64,000 bases of DNA from Curtobacterium sp. MCSS17_015 (GCF_003234265.2 NZ_CP126256.1:2170001-2234000), one strand, 5' to 3'; counted from the stretch's first letter, positions 35,589 to 45,120 are shown. The notes: a model not told the origin generated them from the letters alone. Made by a program: numbers and translations.

Positions 35589-36050
35589 TCAGTCCCTCAG
35601 CTCGACGACCAGCTCGACCTCGACGGGGGCGTCGAGCGGGAGCACGGCGACGCCCACCGCGCTGCGGGCGTGGACGCCGGCCTCGCCGAAGACGTCCCCG
35701 ACGAGCTGCGAGGCGCCGTTGGCGACGCCGGGTTGCCGGGTGAACGACGGGTCCGAGGCGACGAACACCGTCACCTTGACCACCCGAGCGACGCGGTCCA
35801 GCGAGCCGGCCACGCTCTCGACCGCGGCGAGGGCGTTGAGAGCTGCCTGCCGGGCCTGGGCGGTCGCGGTCTCGGCGTCGACCTCGGCCCCGACCTTGCC
35901 CGTCACCGGCAGCGCGCCGTCGACGAAGGGCAGCTGCCCCGCCGTGAAGACGTGCGCGCCGGAGACCACGGCGGGGACGTACGCGGCCACCGGGGCCGCG
36001 ACCGCCGGCACCGTGACGCCCAGCTCGAGCAGACGGGCCGCGACGCTCAC
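35589..36050 (-). CDS. RidA family protein (enamine/imine deaminase)
   Basis: A 153-residue protein of the YjgF/YER057c/UK114 family, which hydrolyses reactive 2-aminoacrylate-type intermediates. VVSGAHVFTAGQLPFVDG, AALNALAAVESVAGSLDRVARVVKVTVFVAS and the C-terminal HARSAVGVAVLPLDAPVEVELVVEL carry the conserved Arg and Gly residues of the family. It starts with GTG at 36050 with GAAGG upstream, overlapping the DUF4177 stop (GTGA). Confidence 0.85.
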   Translation of the reverse strand: MSVAARLLELGVTVPAVAAPVAAYVPAVVSGAHVFTAGQLPFVDGALPVTGKVGAEVDAETATAQARQAALNALAAVESVAGSLDRVARVVKVTVFVASDPSFTRQPGVANGASQLVGDVFGEAGVHARSAVGVAVLPLDAPVEVELVVELRD

Positions 36051-36205
36051 GCGTCGGCCTTCGGACGCTTCAGGTAGGCGACGAGCCCGCCCTCCGGGCC
36101 GGTGACGACCTGGACCAGCTCCCAGCCCTGGTCACCGAAGTTGTTGAGGATGGCGGTGGTGTTGTGGATGATCAACGGAGTCGTGAGGTATTCCCAGCGG
36201 CGCAT
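36047..36205 (-). CDS. DUF4177-like small protein
   Basis: A 52-residue protein starting at the ATG at 36205. The sequence MRRWEYLTTPLIIHNT ... LNNFGDQGWELVQVVTG ... YLKRP shows the short DUF4177 pattern with its WEY and GWELV motifs. It was found by reading the minus strand; the frame is too short for most gene finders. The stop overlaps the RidA GTG (four bases), so the two genes form one operon divergent from the PBP gene 50 bases away. Function is unknown. Confidence 0.75.
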   Translation of the reverse strand: MRRWEYLTTPLIIHNTTAILNNFGDQGWELVQVVTGPEGGLVAYLKRPKADA

Positions 36206-36255
36206 GCGGTTCCTTGCCAGCCTTCCAGTCCGAGGTGTCGTTTAGGCTGCATCCT

Positions 36256-38892
36256 ATGTCTGCCCAGAAGACGTCTGCCCGTCGGACCAAGCCCGTCTCC
36301 GCAGTCGGCGCCTTCGTCGGTTTCGTCGGTTTCAGCGCACTCGCCGGCCTGCTCGTCACCATCGGTGTCACGCCGGCCATCGCGGTCGCCGGAGTCACGA
36401 CGACGTCGACGATCGGCGTGTTCGAGTCGCTGCCCGAGTACATCGAGCTCGGCGACCTGCCCCAGCGCAACGAGGTGCTGGCGTACTCGGCGGGCAAGCC
36501 CGTGCACCTGGCGACGGTCTACGACCAGAACCGTCAGGAACTCAAGTACGACCAGATCAGCGACAACCTCAAGAACGCCGCCATCGACGGCGAGGACAAG
36601 CGCTTCTGGGACCACGGCGGCGTCGACATGACGTCGCTCGTCCGTGCCGGTGTCGGCACCGTCGCGGGCGGTGGCCTGGGCGACTCCGGCGGTGGCTCGA
36701 CGCTCACCATGCAGCTGGTCCGCAACATCAAGATGCAGCAGGCGCTGGAGCTCCCGACGCAGGAAGAGCGTCTCAAGGCCTACAACGAAGCCACGAAGGT
36801 CTCGGTCTCCCGCAAGCTCGAGGAGATGAAGCTCGCGATCGGACTCGCCAAGAAGTACCCGAAGAAGGACATCCTGACCGGGTACCTCAACATCGCGTAC
36901 TTCGGCGACCAGACCTACGGCGTGCAGGCAGCCGCGCAGCACTACTACGGCAAGAACGCCACCGACCTCTCCCCGGCCGAGGCCGCGTCGATCCTCGCGA
37001 TCGTGCAGTCGCCGAACACCCGCAACCTGTCGGACCCGAAGTACTACGACGCGAACGTCGCCCGTCGTGACGTGATCCTCAAGTCGATGTACGCGCAGGA
37101 GCACATCGACAAGAAGCAGTTCGACGAGGCCATCGCCTCGAAGCCCGCCGACTACGTGAAGCTCACGGACCCGACCCAGGGGTGCAAGGCCGCCACGGGC
37201 AACGGCTCGCAGTTCTTCTGCGACTACGCCGTGCAGGTCGTCAAGGAGATGTCCCAGCTGGGCTCGACGCAGAAGCAGCGTGACGCCGCCTGGCGCAACG
37301 GCGGCTACACGATCCAGACCACGCTGAACCTCGACCTCAACGGGGCACAGAAGGAACTGATCGACGCCTACGCCCCGAACACCGAGGCGCGGTTCGCCCT
37401 GGGTGGTGTCCTCAACTCGGTCGAGGCCGACACCGGCCGCATCCTCACGATGGCGCAGAACAAGAACTACAACCAGCTCGCAGCCTGCGGTTCCGAAGGC
37501 GCCGACCCCAACGCCTGCGCCCCGGCGACGGACACCGGCATCAACTACAGCGTCGATCGGCAGTACGGCGGCGGCGAGGGCTTCCAGACCGGTTCGACGT
37601 TCAAGCCCTTCACACTCCTCAACTGGCTGCAGAACGGTCACGGACTGGGCGAGATCGTCAACGGCACCCCCCGCGCCTTCCCGACCTACACGCAGTGCGG
37701 CAGCCCGGTCGGCGTCAACTACACCCCGAAGAACGACGCACCCGGCGAAGGCGGCAACATGACCGTCGAGAACGCGACCTACCGGTCGGTGAACGTCTCG
37801 TACGTGAACATGGCGCAGAAGCTCGACTACTGCGAGATCCGGAAGACCGCCGAGTCGCTCGGTGTCCACCTCGCGCAGCCGCGTGCGACCTCGGCCGAGT
37901 TCGCGGACGACACTTCGCAGAAGACCACGAGCTCCGTCAAGACGAACGCCTCCTTCGTGCTCGGGACGAACTACATCGCGCCGCTCACCATGGCCGCGGC
38001 GTACGCGGGCATCGCCAACAACGGCACGTTCTGCCGACCGATCGCGATCGACAACGTCACGGACGCGGACGGCAAGTCGCTCGGTGGTCAGCCCAAGGAC
38101 TGCACGCAGGCCATCGACCCGCAGGTCGCCGCGACGGCGATCTACGCGATGAAGAAGGTCCTGACGATCGGGACGGCGCCGGGTGCTCGCACGCCCGACG
38201 GTTTCGACGAATTCGGCAAGACCGGTACGACGGACGAGGCCGACCAGATCTGGCTCGTCGGGAGTTCCACGAAGGTCGCCACGGTCGCGTGGATGGGCAA
38301 CACGGTCGGCAAGCAGAGCCTCCGCTACGTCTACGGCCCCAACGGGCAGTACGCGGGCTCCCGCACCGCGCTCTGGCGCCAGGCCCAGACGATCGCGAAC
38401 ACGCAGTACCCGGGCGGCCAGTTCGCCGACCCCGCCCCCTCGTCGATCCGCGGCAACAGCGTCGCGGTCCCGAACGTGCAGGGGCAGACGCCAGAGGCCG
38501 CTCGCGCCGCCATCGCCGGTGCCGGCCTGACCTACGTCGACGGCGGCGTCCAGGCCGGCGGCGGGACGCCCGGCACGGTCCTCTCGACCAACCCGGCCGG
38601 GGGCCTCCAGCTCTCGAAGGGCTCGAGCGTGACCGTCTACACCACGGACGGCTCGCAGGCGGCGGTGCCCGAGGTCGGCGGCAAGGAGTTGGACGACGCC
38701 CGCTCGACCCTCACCCAGTCCGGCTTCGGCAACGTGGCGGTCTCCGGCGAGTACGAGAAGGGCGACGGCAAGAACGAGTGCACCGTCGCAGCCGTCGAGC
38801 CCGGAGCCGGGACGGTGGCCGGCAAGGACACCGGCGTGACACTCAAGCTCTACGGCAACAAGAACGGCAAGGCGCCGAAGGACTGCCGATGA
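36256..38892 (+). CDS. Bifunctional penicillin-binding protein (class A) with PASTA repeats
   Basis: An 878-residue enzyme making peptidoglycan. It starts at the ATG at 36256; the longer frame from 36214 begins with TTG inside the divergent promoter region. One N-terminal membrane anchor (FVGFVGFSALAGLLVTIGV) comes before the GT51 glycosyltransferase (EDKRFWDHGGVD with the catalytic Glu near residue 114; GGGSTLTMQLVRN). The transpeptidase has TGSTFKPF (SxxK Ser near 447), SVN and KTGTTD (near 654). Two PASTA domains (about residues 735-880) sense or bind the wall. Its stop overlaps the phosphoesterase start. Confidence 0.93.
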   Translation: MSAQKTSARRTKPVSAVGAFVGFVGFSALAGLLVTIGVTPAIAVAGVTTTSTIGVFESLPEYIELGDLPQRNEVLAYSAGKPVHLATVYDQNRQELKYDQISDNLKNAAIDGEDKRFWDHGGVDMTSLVRAGVGTVAGGGLGDSGGGSTLTMQLVRNIKMQQALELPTQEERLKAYNEATKVSVSRKLEEMKLAIGLAKKYPKKDILTGYLNIAYFGDQTYGVQAAAQHYYGKNATDLSPAEAASILAIVQSPNTRNLSDPKYYDANVARRDVILKSMYAQEHIDKKQFDEAIASKPADYVKLTDPTQGCKAATGNGSQFFCDYAVQVVKEMSQLGSTQKQRDAAWRNGGYTIQTTLNLDLNGAQKELIDAYAPNTEARFALGGVLNSVEADTGRILTMAQNKNYNQLAACGSEGADPNACAPATDTGINYSVDRQYGGGEGFQTGSTFKPFTLLNWLQNGHGLGEIVNGTPRAFPTYTQCGSPVGVNYTPKNDAPGEGGNMTVENATYRSVNVSYVNMAQKLDYCEIRKTAESLGVHLAQPRATSAEFADDTSQKTTSSVKTNASFVLGTNYIAPLTMAAAYAGIANNGTFCRPIAIDNVTDADGKSLGGQPKDCTQAIDPQVAATAIYAMKKVLTIGTAPGARTPDGFDEFGKTGTTDEADQIWLVGSSTKVATVAWMGNTVGKQSLRYVYGPNGQYAGSRTALWRQAQTIANTQYPGGQFADPAPSSIRGNSVAVPNVQGQTPEAARAAIAGAGLTYVDGGVQAGGGTPGTVLSTNPAGGLQLSKGSSVTVYTTDGSQAAVPEVGGKELDDARSTLTQSGFGNVAVSGEYEKGDGKNECTVAAVEPGAGTVAGKDTGVTLKLYGNKNGKAPKDCR

Positions 38893-39842
38893 CGCGCGGC
38901 CGCGGTGCTCTCGGCGTCCTCGCCGCCGGCGCCGCGGTCGGTGCGGCCACGGCCGCCTGGGGTGCCGTCGTGGAGCGCCGGCGGTTCGGCATCCGGTGGG
39001 AGACCGTCCCGGTCCTCCCCGCCGGCTCGCGGGACGTCACCGTGCTGCACCTGTCGGACATCCACATGGCCCCGTGGCAGGCCGACAAGCAGCAGTGGAT
39101 CCGTGACCTCAGCCTGGTCGAGCCGGACTTCATCGTGAACACCGGTGACAATCTGGGACACGCGACCGCCAACGCCGCTGTCGAGTACGCCCTCGAGCCC
39201 TTCCGGGGCATCCCCGGGGCGTTCGTCAACGGATCGAACGACCACTTCGCACCGTCACCGCGCAACCCGGCGAAGTACCTGTCCGGGCCGAGCAGCCTAC
39301 GCCCGGACGCCGAACCGGCGAAGCTCGACGTCGACCGGCAGACAGCGTTCTTCGAGTCCCTCGGCTGGCTCGACCTCAACGACCATGCTCGTGCGATCGA
39401 GGTCCGTGGGTCGCGGTTCGAACTCTTCGGGACCTCGGACGCGCACCGCGACTGGGACCGGCTCGACCTCCTGCCGGCCAACGTCGACGAGATGCGCTCG
39501 GAGGTGCCCTGGTCCGAGGACGAGAGCGGCCCCTCCCCCGTCTCGATCGGCGTCACGCACGCGCCCTACCGCCGCGTGCTCGACGCCTTCGTGACCCAGG
39601 GCGCGGACATCGTCTTCGCCGGGCACACGCACGGCGGCCAGGTGGCGGTCCCCGGGTTCGGCGCACTCGTGACGAACTCGGACCTGCCCCGGCAGTACGC
39701 GAGCGGGCTGCACCAGTGGCAGAACCGCACCCACTGGTCGTGGTTGAACGTGTCGGCGGGTCTCGGGACCTCGATCTACGCGCCCGTCCGGTTCGCCGTC
39801 CGTCCCGAAGCGGTCGTCGTCACCCTCACCGCCCGCACCTGA
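38889..39842 (+). CDS. Metallophosphoesterase
   Basis: A 317-residue protein. ATG at 38889 overlaps the PBP stop (ATGA); the longer frame from 37695 is rejected. After a short N-terminal hydrophobic segment (LGVLAAGAAVGAATAAWGAV) come the calcineurin-like motifs DIHM, NTGDN, NGSNDH and GHTHGGQ, the dinuclear metal ligands. It resembles YkuE/YaeI-type membrane phosphodiesterases and is always found after this PBP gene in related actinobacteria. The substrate is unknown; an envelope lipid intermediate is plausible. Confidence 0.85.
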   Translation: MTRGRGALGVLAAGAAVGAATAAWGAVVERRRFGIRWETVPVLPAGSRDVTVLHLSDIHMAPWQADKQQWIRDLSLVEPDFIVNTGDNLGHATANAAVEYALEPFRGIPGAFVNGSNDHFAPSPRNPAKYLSGPSSLRPDAEPAKLDVDRQTAFFESLGWLDLNDHARAIEVRGSRFELFGTSDAHRDWDRLDLLPANVDEMRSEVPWSEDESGPSPVSIGVTHAPYRRVLDAFVTQGADIVFAGHTHGGQVAVPGFGALVTNSDLPRQYASGLHQWQNRTHWSWLNVSAGLGTSIYAPVRFAVRPEAVVVTLTART

Positions 39843-39936
39843 GCGCGACGCGCCCGGCCGTCACCGTGTGGTCGTGACCACCCCCGAACATCGGATAGAC
39901 TTCTGGGGTTGCTCCGGGAACGGAGTGATCACACCG

Positions 39937-40011
<75 letters not shown>

Positions 40012-40015
40012 AGCC

Positions 40016-40050
40016 ACGGCCCTGGTTCCACTCGGAACCAGGGCCGTTCT
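40016..40050 (+). terminator. Rho-independent terminator after tRNA-Pro
   Basis: ACGGCCCTGGTTCC (40016-40029) pairs with GGAACCAGGGCCGT (40034-40047) with a four-base loop, then TCT. Confidence 0.85.
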
Positions 40051-40165
40051 GCATCTGCCGTGGCTCCGCGCACAGCGAAGACCGGCTCGGTCAACGGATC
40101 TCCGCTGCCCGAACCGGTCGCTGGCTCAGCCGGTCGCTGGCGAGCCAGCCCTCGCCGCCGCTGCG

Positions 40166-41206
40166 CTACCCGACCGCGACGCCGGGCCGGACGAGCCGTC
40201 CCTCGGCGTGGAGGCCGGCCACCACCTCGAGCGCCTGGTGCCGGTAGCGGGCCTGTGCCGCCCCCGGAGCGACGATGACGCCGTCGGCACCGGTCGACTC
40301 GACGAGCTCGTTGATCTTCACCGCCACCTGCTCCCGAGACCCGTACGCCTGGCGCTCGGTCCGAGCAGCGATGAACCGACGCTCGAGGTCCGAGAACTCG
40401 TACGCACGGGCCTCCTCCATCGACACCGGCTCGGGCTTCGCCCCCTGGCGCATGCGGATGAACGAGATCATGCCGGGTGCGCTCTGCTCCTCCACGACGC
40501 CCGGGTCCTCGTCCGTGACGACCTGCACGCCGATGAGCACAAGCGGCTCGGAGCGGAAGCGAGACGGCCGGAACGCCTGGTGGTACAGGGCGAGGGCCGC
40601 CTCGGTGTTGTCCGACGCGAAGTGGTGGGCGAACGCGAACGGGATGCCCAGGGCTCCGGCGACCTGCGCGCTGTAGCCCGAGGAACCGAGCAGCCAGAAC
40701 TCCGGCACGTCGCCGTACCCGGGCACGGCTCGGATGCGGGACAGTGGGTTCGACTCCTCCATGCCGGTGAAGAAGCCGACCAGGTCGGCGAGCTGCTGCG
40801 GGAAGTCGTCGACGTCGAGCCGGTCGGTGCGGCGCAGGGCCATCGCGGTCGCCCCGTCGGTTCCGGGGGCGCGACCGATGCCGAGGTCGACCCGGTCGCC
40901 GTACAGCGCGCGGAGGGTGCCGAACTGCTCGGCGACGACGAGCGGCGCGTGGTTCGGCAGCATGACGCCGCCGGAGCCGATGCGGATGGTGGAGGTCGCC
41001 GCCCCGACGGCGCTGAGCAGGACCGCCGGCGCCGACGAGGTGATCCCGGGCATGCCGTGGTGTTCGGCGACCCAGAAGCGCTCGTAGCCGAGCTGTTCTG
41101 CGCGGACGGCCATGTCGATCGAGCCCTGCAGGGCTTCGGTGTTCGATTGGCCGTACTCGCGCGTGGCGAGGTCGAGGACGGAAAGGTGCAGGGGTGCGTC
41201 GCTCAT
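40166..41206 (-). CDS. LLM-class flavin-dependent oxidoreductase
   Basis: A 346-residue luciferase-like TIM barrel. Signatures are FWVAEHHGMPGITSSAPAVLLSAVGAATSTIRIGSGGVMLPNH, ALYGDRVDLGIGRAPGTDG and WLLGSSGYSAQVAGALGIPFAFAHHF. It would use reduced FMN or F420 for a monooxygenase or related reaction; the substrate cannot be read from sequence. Length is normal for the bacterial-luciferase-like single-domain group (MsnO8/LLM). About 120 bases separate it from tdk. Confidence 0.88.
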   Translation of the reverse strand: MSDAPLHLSVLDLATREYGQSNTEALQGSIDMAVRAEQLGYERFWVAEHHGMPGITSSAPAVLLSAVGAATSTIRIGSGGVMLPNHAPLVVAEQFGTLRALYGDRVDLGIGRAPGTDGATAMALRRTDRLDVDDFPQQLADLVGFFTGMEESNPLSRIRAVPGYGDVPEFWLLGSSGYSAQVAGALGIPFAFAHHFASDNTEAALALYHQAFRPSRFRSEPLVLIGVQVVTDEDPGVVEEQSAPGMISFIRMRQGAKPEPVSMEEARAYEFSDLERRFIAARTERQAYGSREQVAVKINELVESTGADGVIVAPGAAQARYRHQALEVVAGLHAEGRLVRPGVAVG

Positions 41207-41326
41207 GTCGGAGCCAACGTCCTGCGTCGAGCGCCCATTCCGGGCGACGTGTGGGACAGGTGCCCGCGACGTGTCGGACGGGAAGCCCGCGACGGCTCCG
41301 GCCCGCGCCTCCCGTCCGTCCGGCGC

Positions 41327-41962
41327 TCAGCGCCCGGTCTCGCCGTCCAACCGACCGCCCGACTCGGTGAGGTAACAGTTGGCGCAGAGGGACTCGTACT
41401 CGACGTCGACGCCGTCGATCGCGACCTGTGACCCGTCGAACACGAACCGTCCGTCGACCTTCCGCGCGTTGAACACGGCCTTGCGGCCACACCGGCAGAT
41501 GGTCTTGAGCTCCTCGAGGGAGTGCGCGACCTCGAGGAGACGTCGGCTCCCCGGGAACGCCTCGGTCCGGAAGTCGGTGCGGATGCCGTACGCGAGGACC
41601 GGGATGTCGTCGAGGACGGCGATGCGCAGCAGGTCGTCGACCTGCCGCGGGGTGAGGAACTGCGCCTCGTCGACGAGCACGCAGCTCACCGGACGGACCA
41701 TGCCGTCCAGCCGGTCTGACGCCGGGTCGGTCGCACCCGCGTCGGCGACGGCGGCGCGGACGTCCGCGTCGGCGGACAGCACGACGTCCACGGTGCGGGT
41801 CACCCCGAGCCGTGACACGATCTCACGGTCGCCCTTGGTGTCGACGCTGGGTTTCGCGAGCAGGACGCGCTGCCCCCGCTCCTCGTAGTTGTACGCAGCC
41901 TGCAGGAGCCCGGTGCTCTTGCCGCTGTTCATCGCGCCGAAGCGGAAGTAGAGCTTTGCCAC
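41327..41962 (-). CDS. tdk: Thymidine kinase
   Basis: A 211-residue salvage enzyme phosphorylating thymidine. The type II TK layout is clear: P-loop GAMNSGKST near residues 9-17, VSCVLVDEAQF, YGIRTDFRTEAFPGS (thymidine loop) and CRCGRKAVFNAR ... CANCYL zinc ligands. It starts with GTG at 41962, overlapping the response regulator stop by one base. Confidence 0.93.
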   Translation of the reverse strand: MAKLYFRFGAMNSGKSTGLLQAAYNYEERGQRVLLAKPSVDTKGDREIVSRLGVTRTVDVVLSADADVRAAVADAGATDPASDRLDGMVRPVSCVLVDEAQFLTPRQVDDLLRIAVLDDIPVLAYGIRTDFRTEAFPGSRRLLEVAHSLEELKTICRCGRKAVFNARKVDGRFVFDGSQVAIDGVDVEYESLCANCYLTESGGRLDGETGR

Positions 41963-42663
41963 TAGGCGAGGAACCCGTCCTCCGCCGCACGACGGATGAG
42001 GTCCGACTTCTTCGACGCCGGCCGGCCGACCTTGGCGTACTTCTCGCGGACGCGCCGGAGGTACGTCTTCGCGGTCTCGTACTGCACGTTCATCTGCGCG
42101 GCGACCTCGTTCGTCGAGTAGCCGGACACGTAGAGACGGAGCGCCTCTTCCTCACCGTGACTGAGCTTCGGACGCTGGTGCGCACTGGCACCGGTGGGCA
42201 GCGGCCGCCACTCCCGCTGTGCCGGCGTCTCGCGAGCGACGCCCATGACCTCGCGCGCGATGTCCATGACCTCGCGCATCGGCAGGGACTTCGACAGGAA
42301 CGCCGCTGCACCGGCCGCCAGGGACCGGTCGCGGGACTCACGGGCGTCGACGCTGGAGAGCACGATCACCTTCGCCCCGGCCGCTCGGCAGGTCCGGACG
42401 CGGGCCTCGATCGACACCGGCTCCTTGAGCTGGAAGTCGAGGAACACCAGGTCGGTCGGGAAGCTGTCGCTGTGCACCATCTCGAGCCAGGTGTGCGCGG
42501 TGAGTGCCAGGTCGAAGTCGAAGGCGTTCACCGCGATCCAGCTCGACAGGCTGTCGAGCAGGACCTCGTGGTCGTCGAGGATGGCCAAGCGCACCCGGCG
42601 GGAACCCGGGGTCGGCATGGCGGGACCGCCCTCCGGGAACCGGGTCGGGTCAGTGCTGGTCAT
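41962..42663 (-). CDS. LuxR-type response regulator
   Basis: A 233-residue regulator with a receiver domain (acidic LAILDDHE, phospho-acceptor Asp in LVFLDFQL, LSKSLP Lys) and a LuxR/FixJ-type DNA-binding domain (YVSGYSTNEVAAQMNVQYETAKTYLRRVREKY). A start at 42618 (GGAGG 11 bases upstream) is as likely as 42663. The gene overlaps the degenerate kinase gene by 14 bases, so the three genes of the module and tdk are co-transcribed. Confidence 0.85.
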   Translation of the reverse strand: MTSTDPTRFPEGGPAMPTPGSRRVRLAILDDHEVLLDSLSSWIAVNAFDFDLALTAHTWLEMVHSDSFPTDLVFLDFQLKEPVSIEARVRTCRAAGAKVIVLSSVDARESRDRSLAAGAAAFLSKSLPMREVMDIAREVMGVARETPAQREWRPLPTGASAHQRPKLSHGEEEALRLYVSGYSTNEVAAQMNVQYETAKTYLRRVREKYAKVGRPASKKSDLIRRAAEDGFLA

Positions 42664-43819
42664 ACGAGAACCTTAATGTCAGGGACGATGGTCGGACGGC
42701 GACGTCGAGGTCGGGGAACGTCACCCGGAGGACGGCGAAGTACGGGTCGAACGCGCGGTGGATGCCGACGTCCGAGTCGGCCACGGCGACGTCGAAGGTC
42801 ATGGTGACCGGTGGTGACCCACCGCTGGCCCGGTCCTGCGGAGCGACGGCCACCCGGATGCCGGCGGGGTCGACCGTGTCGGCGGCGAGCACCGCGCGCA
42901 CGAAGGTGCGGACGACGGTCCGCTGGTCCGCGTCCATCGCCGCGGCGAGGCCGTGCGGATCGTCGACGGTGGCCGCGGCGTCACCCGCGACGCGGACGGC
43001 GTACTCGAGCCAGGTCCGGTCCGCCTCGGCGACCATGACGCGCCGGATGCCGTCGGCGATGTCGCGCGCCCGGGCCCGGTCGGCGTCGGTGACCGACGCC
43101 CGCGTCCGGAGCTCGGCGAAGAACGGGGCGACGTCCCGCGCGAGGATCGTCGACCGGTCCTGCTGCACGCTCGCCGTGATGCCGTCGCGTTCGGCTCGCT
43201 CGACCGAGTACGAGCCGGCCCGGATCTGCACCCGCTCCGCCAGTCCGGCGAAGGTGTGGGCGAAGACGGCAGCCGCCGCGGTGAGGACCAGGGTCGGCGC
43301 CGCAGCGAGGAACGCGGCCACCGGCACCGGGACGCCCGCCGGGTGCACGAACGCCACCGTCCCGCCGGTCGCGGCGTTGACGGCTGCGAGCCCGATCCCG
43401 CCGACGACCAGGTCCGTCCAGGGACGGTACGGGGCGACCGCGACGACGCCCACCGCACTCAGCAGCACCATGAAGTCGTTCACGAGCGACCGGTCCGGGC
43501 CCCACTGCGCCGCAGCACTCGTCACGGTCGCGAGCGCGAGCAGCGCGACGTGGGCGATGAACGCCCACCTCGTGAACGGGGCACGGAACGGACTGGAGGC
43601 GCTGATCACCACGACCGCGGAAGCGGCGAGCAGCAGGACGGTCAGGGCGCTGAGCGTCGGACTGCCGAGGACGTCCCGGTCGAGGAGTGACACGAGGGAA
43701 GCCCACAGCACCCCACCGGCACCGAGCACGACGGCGAGCGGCCGGGACCCCATCGCGCCGAGCGGGTCGTACTGCTGCGCGGTCCGGCGACTCGACCCGC
43801 GCTGCCGTCCGGCGCTCAC
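42650..43819 (-). CDS. Degenerate sensor kinase-like membrane protein
   Basis: A 389-residue protein starting with GTG at 43819 (the longer frame to 44317 is antisense and Arg-rich). Six hydrophobic segments (residues 30-200) precede a cytoplasmic part that aligns in layout with the neighbouring histidine kinase. No His box or phospho-acceptor, no N-box and no GxG ATP-lid motifs are visible. It may sense or modulate the true kinase, or form a heterodimer with it. Its stop and start overlap the flanking genes (GTGA at 43816-43819). Confidence 0.7.
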   Translation of the reverse strand: MSAGRQRGSSRRTAQQYDPLGAMGSRPLAVVLGAGGVLWASLVSLLDRDVLGSPTLSALTVLLLAASAVVVISASSPFRAPFTRWAFIAHVALLALATVTSAAAQWGPDRSLVNDFMVLLSAVGVVAVAPYRPWTDLVVGGIGLAAVNAATGGTVAFVHPAGVPVPVAAFLAAAPTLVLTAAAAVFAHTFAGLAERVQIRAGSYSVERAERDGITASVQQDRSTILARDVAPFFAELRTRASVTDADRARARDIADGIRRVMVAEADRTWLEYAVRVAGDAAATVDDPHGLAAAMDADQRTVVRTFVRAVLAADTVDPAGIRVAVAPQDRASGGSPPVTMTFDVAVADSDVGIHRAFDPYFAVLRVTFPDLDVAVRPSSLTLRFSYDQH

Positions 43820-45063
43820 GAGGCACGCTCCACGTCGTCGTCGCCGTGCTGGAGGACCGGGACGGCTCCGGCCGCCGACGTGTACGGGACGCTCATCATG
43901 ACGCTCGTGCCGGAGCCGGGCGAGGACCACACCTGCACCTCGCCACCGACACGGCCGACGCGCTCCCGCACGGAGTTGCGGAGGCCCATGCGGTCGGCTC
44001 CGGTGGCCTGCTCGTCGAACCCGCGGCCGTCGTCGACGACCATCACGGTGCACGCGACGCCGTCGTCGAAGACGCTGACCTCGGCCGCGTCGGTGCCCGC
44101 GTGCTTCCGGACGTTGGTCAGGCACTGCGCGACCGCGCGGAGGAGCGCCGTCATCGCGCGGGGATCGAGCCGGGCGACCGAGACGGGGTCCCCGGTGACG
44201 GTCACCTGGAGGCCGGTCTCGCGTTGCTCGGCGAGCATCCGCTCGAAGGCGGCGACCGCTCCCGCCGTCGCGTCGTCGGCGGTCGGCTCGGTGGTGGAGG
44301 CGTCGCCGGCGAGCCACGCCCGTCCGGTGAGCATCGCGACGTCGGACTCCATCGTCTGCGCGAGGTGCTCGTCCATCGGGCCGGCCGGAGCCAGCGCGAT
44401 CGCGTTGAGGTGGTTCAGGACGGTGTCGTGCAGGATCGCCGCCGCCTCCGCTTCGATGCCGGCGCGGTAGGCCGTCACGTGCTCTTCACGCGCCGACCGC
44501 AGCAACTCGGGCTGGATCCGCTCGGAGCGGGCGGTGGAGCGGCTGACCGCCAGCACCAGTCCGATCACGAAGCCGAGTGTCACCCAGGCGAGCACGAGCG
44601 GGTGGTCGGGACCGCCGGCCTGTGCCGCGGCGATCGACGTCACGACGCGTCCGACGACGAAGCCCGACACGGACCAGATCACCACGCGCACGGTCCCGCT
44701 ACCGGATCCGCCGATGAGCACGAGCGGTACGACGACGAGCGAGAGCAGGTACGACGTCACCCACGGGACCTCGGCGAGTTCGCGCTGCACGACCGTCGCG
44801 AACCAGTACGAGCAGAGGCCACCGACGACGAGGAACGCGGCGGCCGACCGCCAGGTGCCGACGTGGACGTGCACCCCGATCATGACGAGCATCGGCACGA
44901 CGGCGAGCACCGCTCCGAACACGTGGTCGGACGGCGCGTCGATCCGGTAGAGCAGGAGGAGCAGGGCGGCTGCGACGAGGGACCCGATCGCAGCCGCGTG
45001 GAAGGCGCGCACGGTCGACCACGCGTTCACCCGTGGGGCGAGATGCGTGGGGATGCCGAGCAC
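43816..45063 (-). CDS. Sensor histidine kinase (NarX/DesK-like)
   Basis: A 415-residue kinase. The GTG at 45063 has GGAAGGA eight bases upstream (45072-45078), so the 43-codon longer frame is discarded. Five to six membrane helices lie between residues 20 and 170. The His box ILHDTVLNHL puts the phospho-acceptor at about His212. The ATP domain has CLTNVRKHA (N-box), VVDDGRGFDE (G1) and GSGTSVMMSVP (G2), which defines the HATPase/HisKA_3 class paired with LuxR-type regulators. It belongs to an operon with a degenerate homologue and the regulator. Confidence 0.85.
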   Translation of the reverse strand: MLGIPTHLAPRVNAWSTVRAFHAAAIGSLVAAALLLLLYRIDAPSDHVFGAVLAVVPMLVMIGVHVHVGTWRSAAAFLVVGGLCSYWFATVVQRELAEVPWVTSYLLSLVVVPLVLIGGSGSGTVRVVIWSVSGFVVGRVVTSIAAAQAGGPDHPLVLAWVTLGFVIGLVLAVSRSTARSERIQPELLRSAREEHVTAYRAGIEAEAAAILHDTVLNHLNAIALAPAGPMDEHLAQTMESDVAMLTGRAWLAGDASTTEPTADDATAGAVAAFERMLAEQRETGLQVTVTGDPVSVARLDPRAMTALLRAVAQCLTNVRKHAGTDAAEVSVFDDGVACTVMVVDDGRGFDEQATGADRMGLRNSVRERVGRVGGEVQVWSSPGSGTSVMMSVPYTSAAGAVPVLQHGDDDVERAS

Positions 45064-45097
45064 CGGGGCCGTCCTTCCGTGCGGTTGAGGGGTCACG

Positions 45098-45120
45098 GAG
45101 CACCCGGTCACCGGGTGCTC
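45098..45120 (-). promoter_or_regulatory. Hairpin in the leader of the kinase operon
   Basis: GAGCACCCGG (45098-45107) and CCGGGTGCTC (45111-45120) give a perfect ten-pair stem with a TCA loop. It lies 35 bases upstream of the kinase start in the presumed 5' leader. It has no T tract. Confidence 0.55.
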
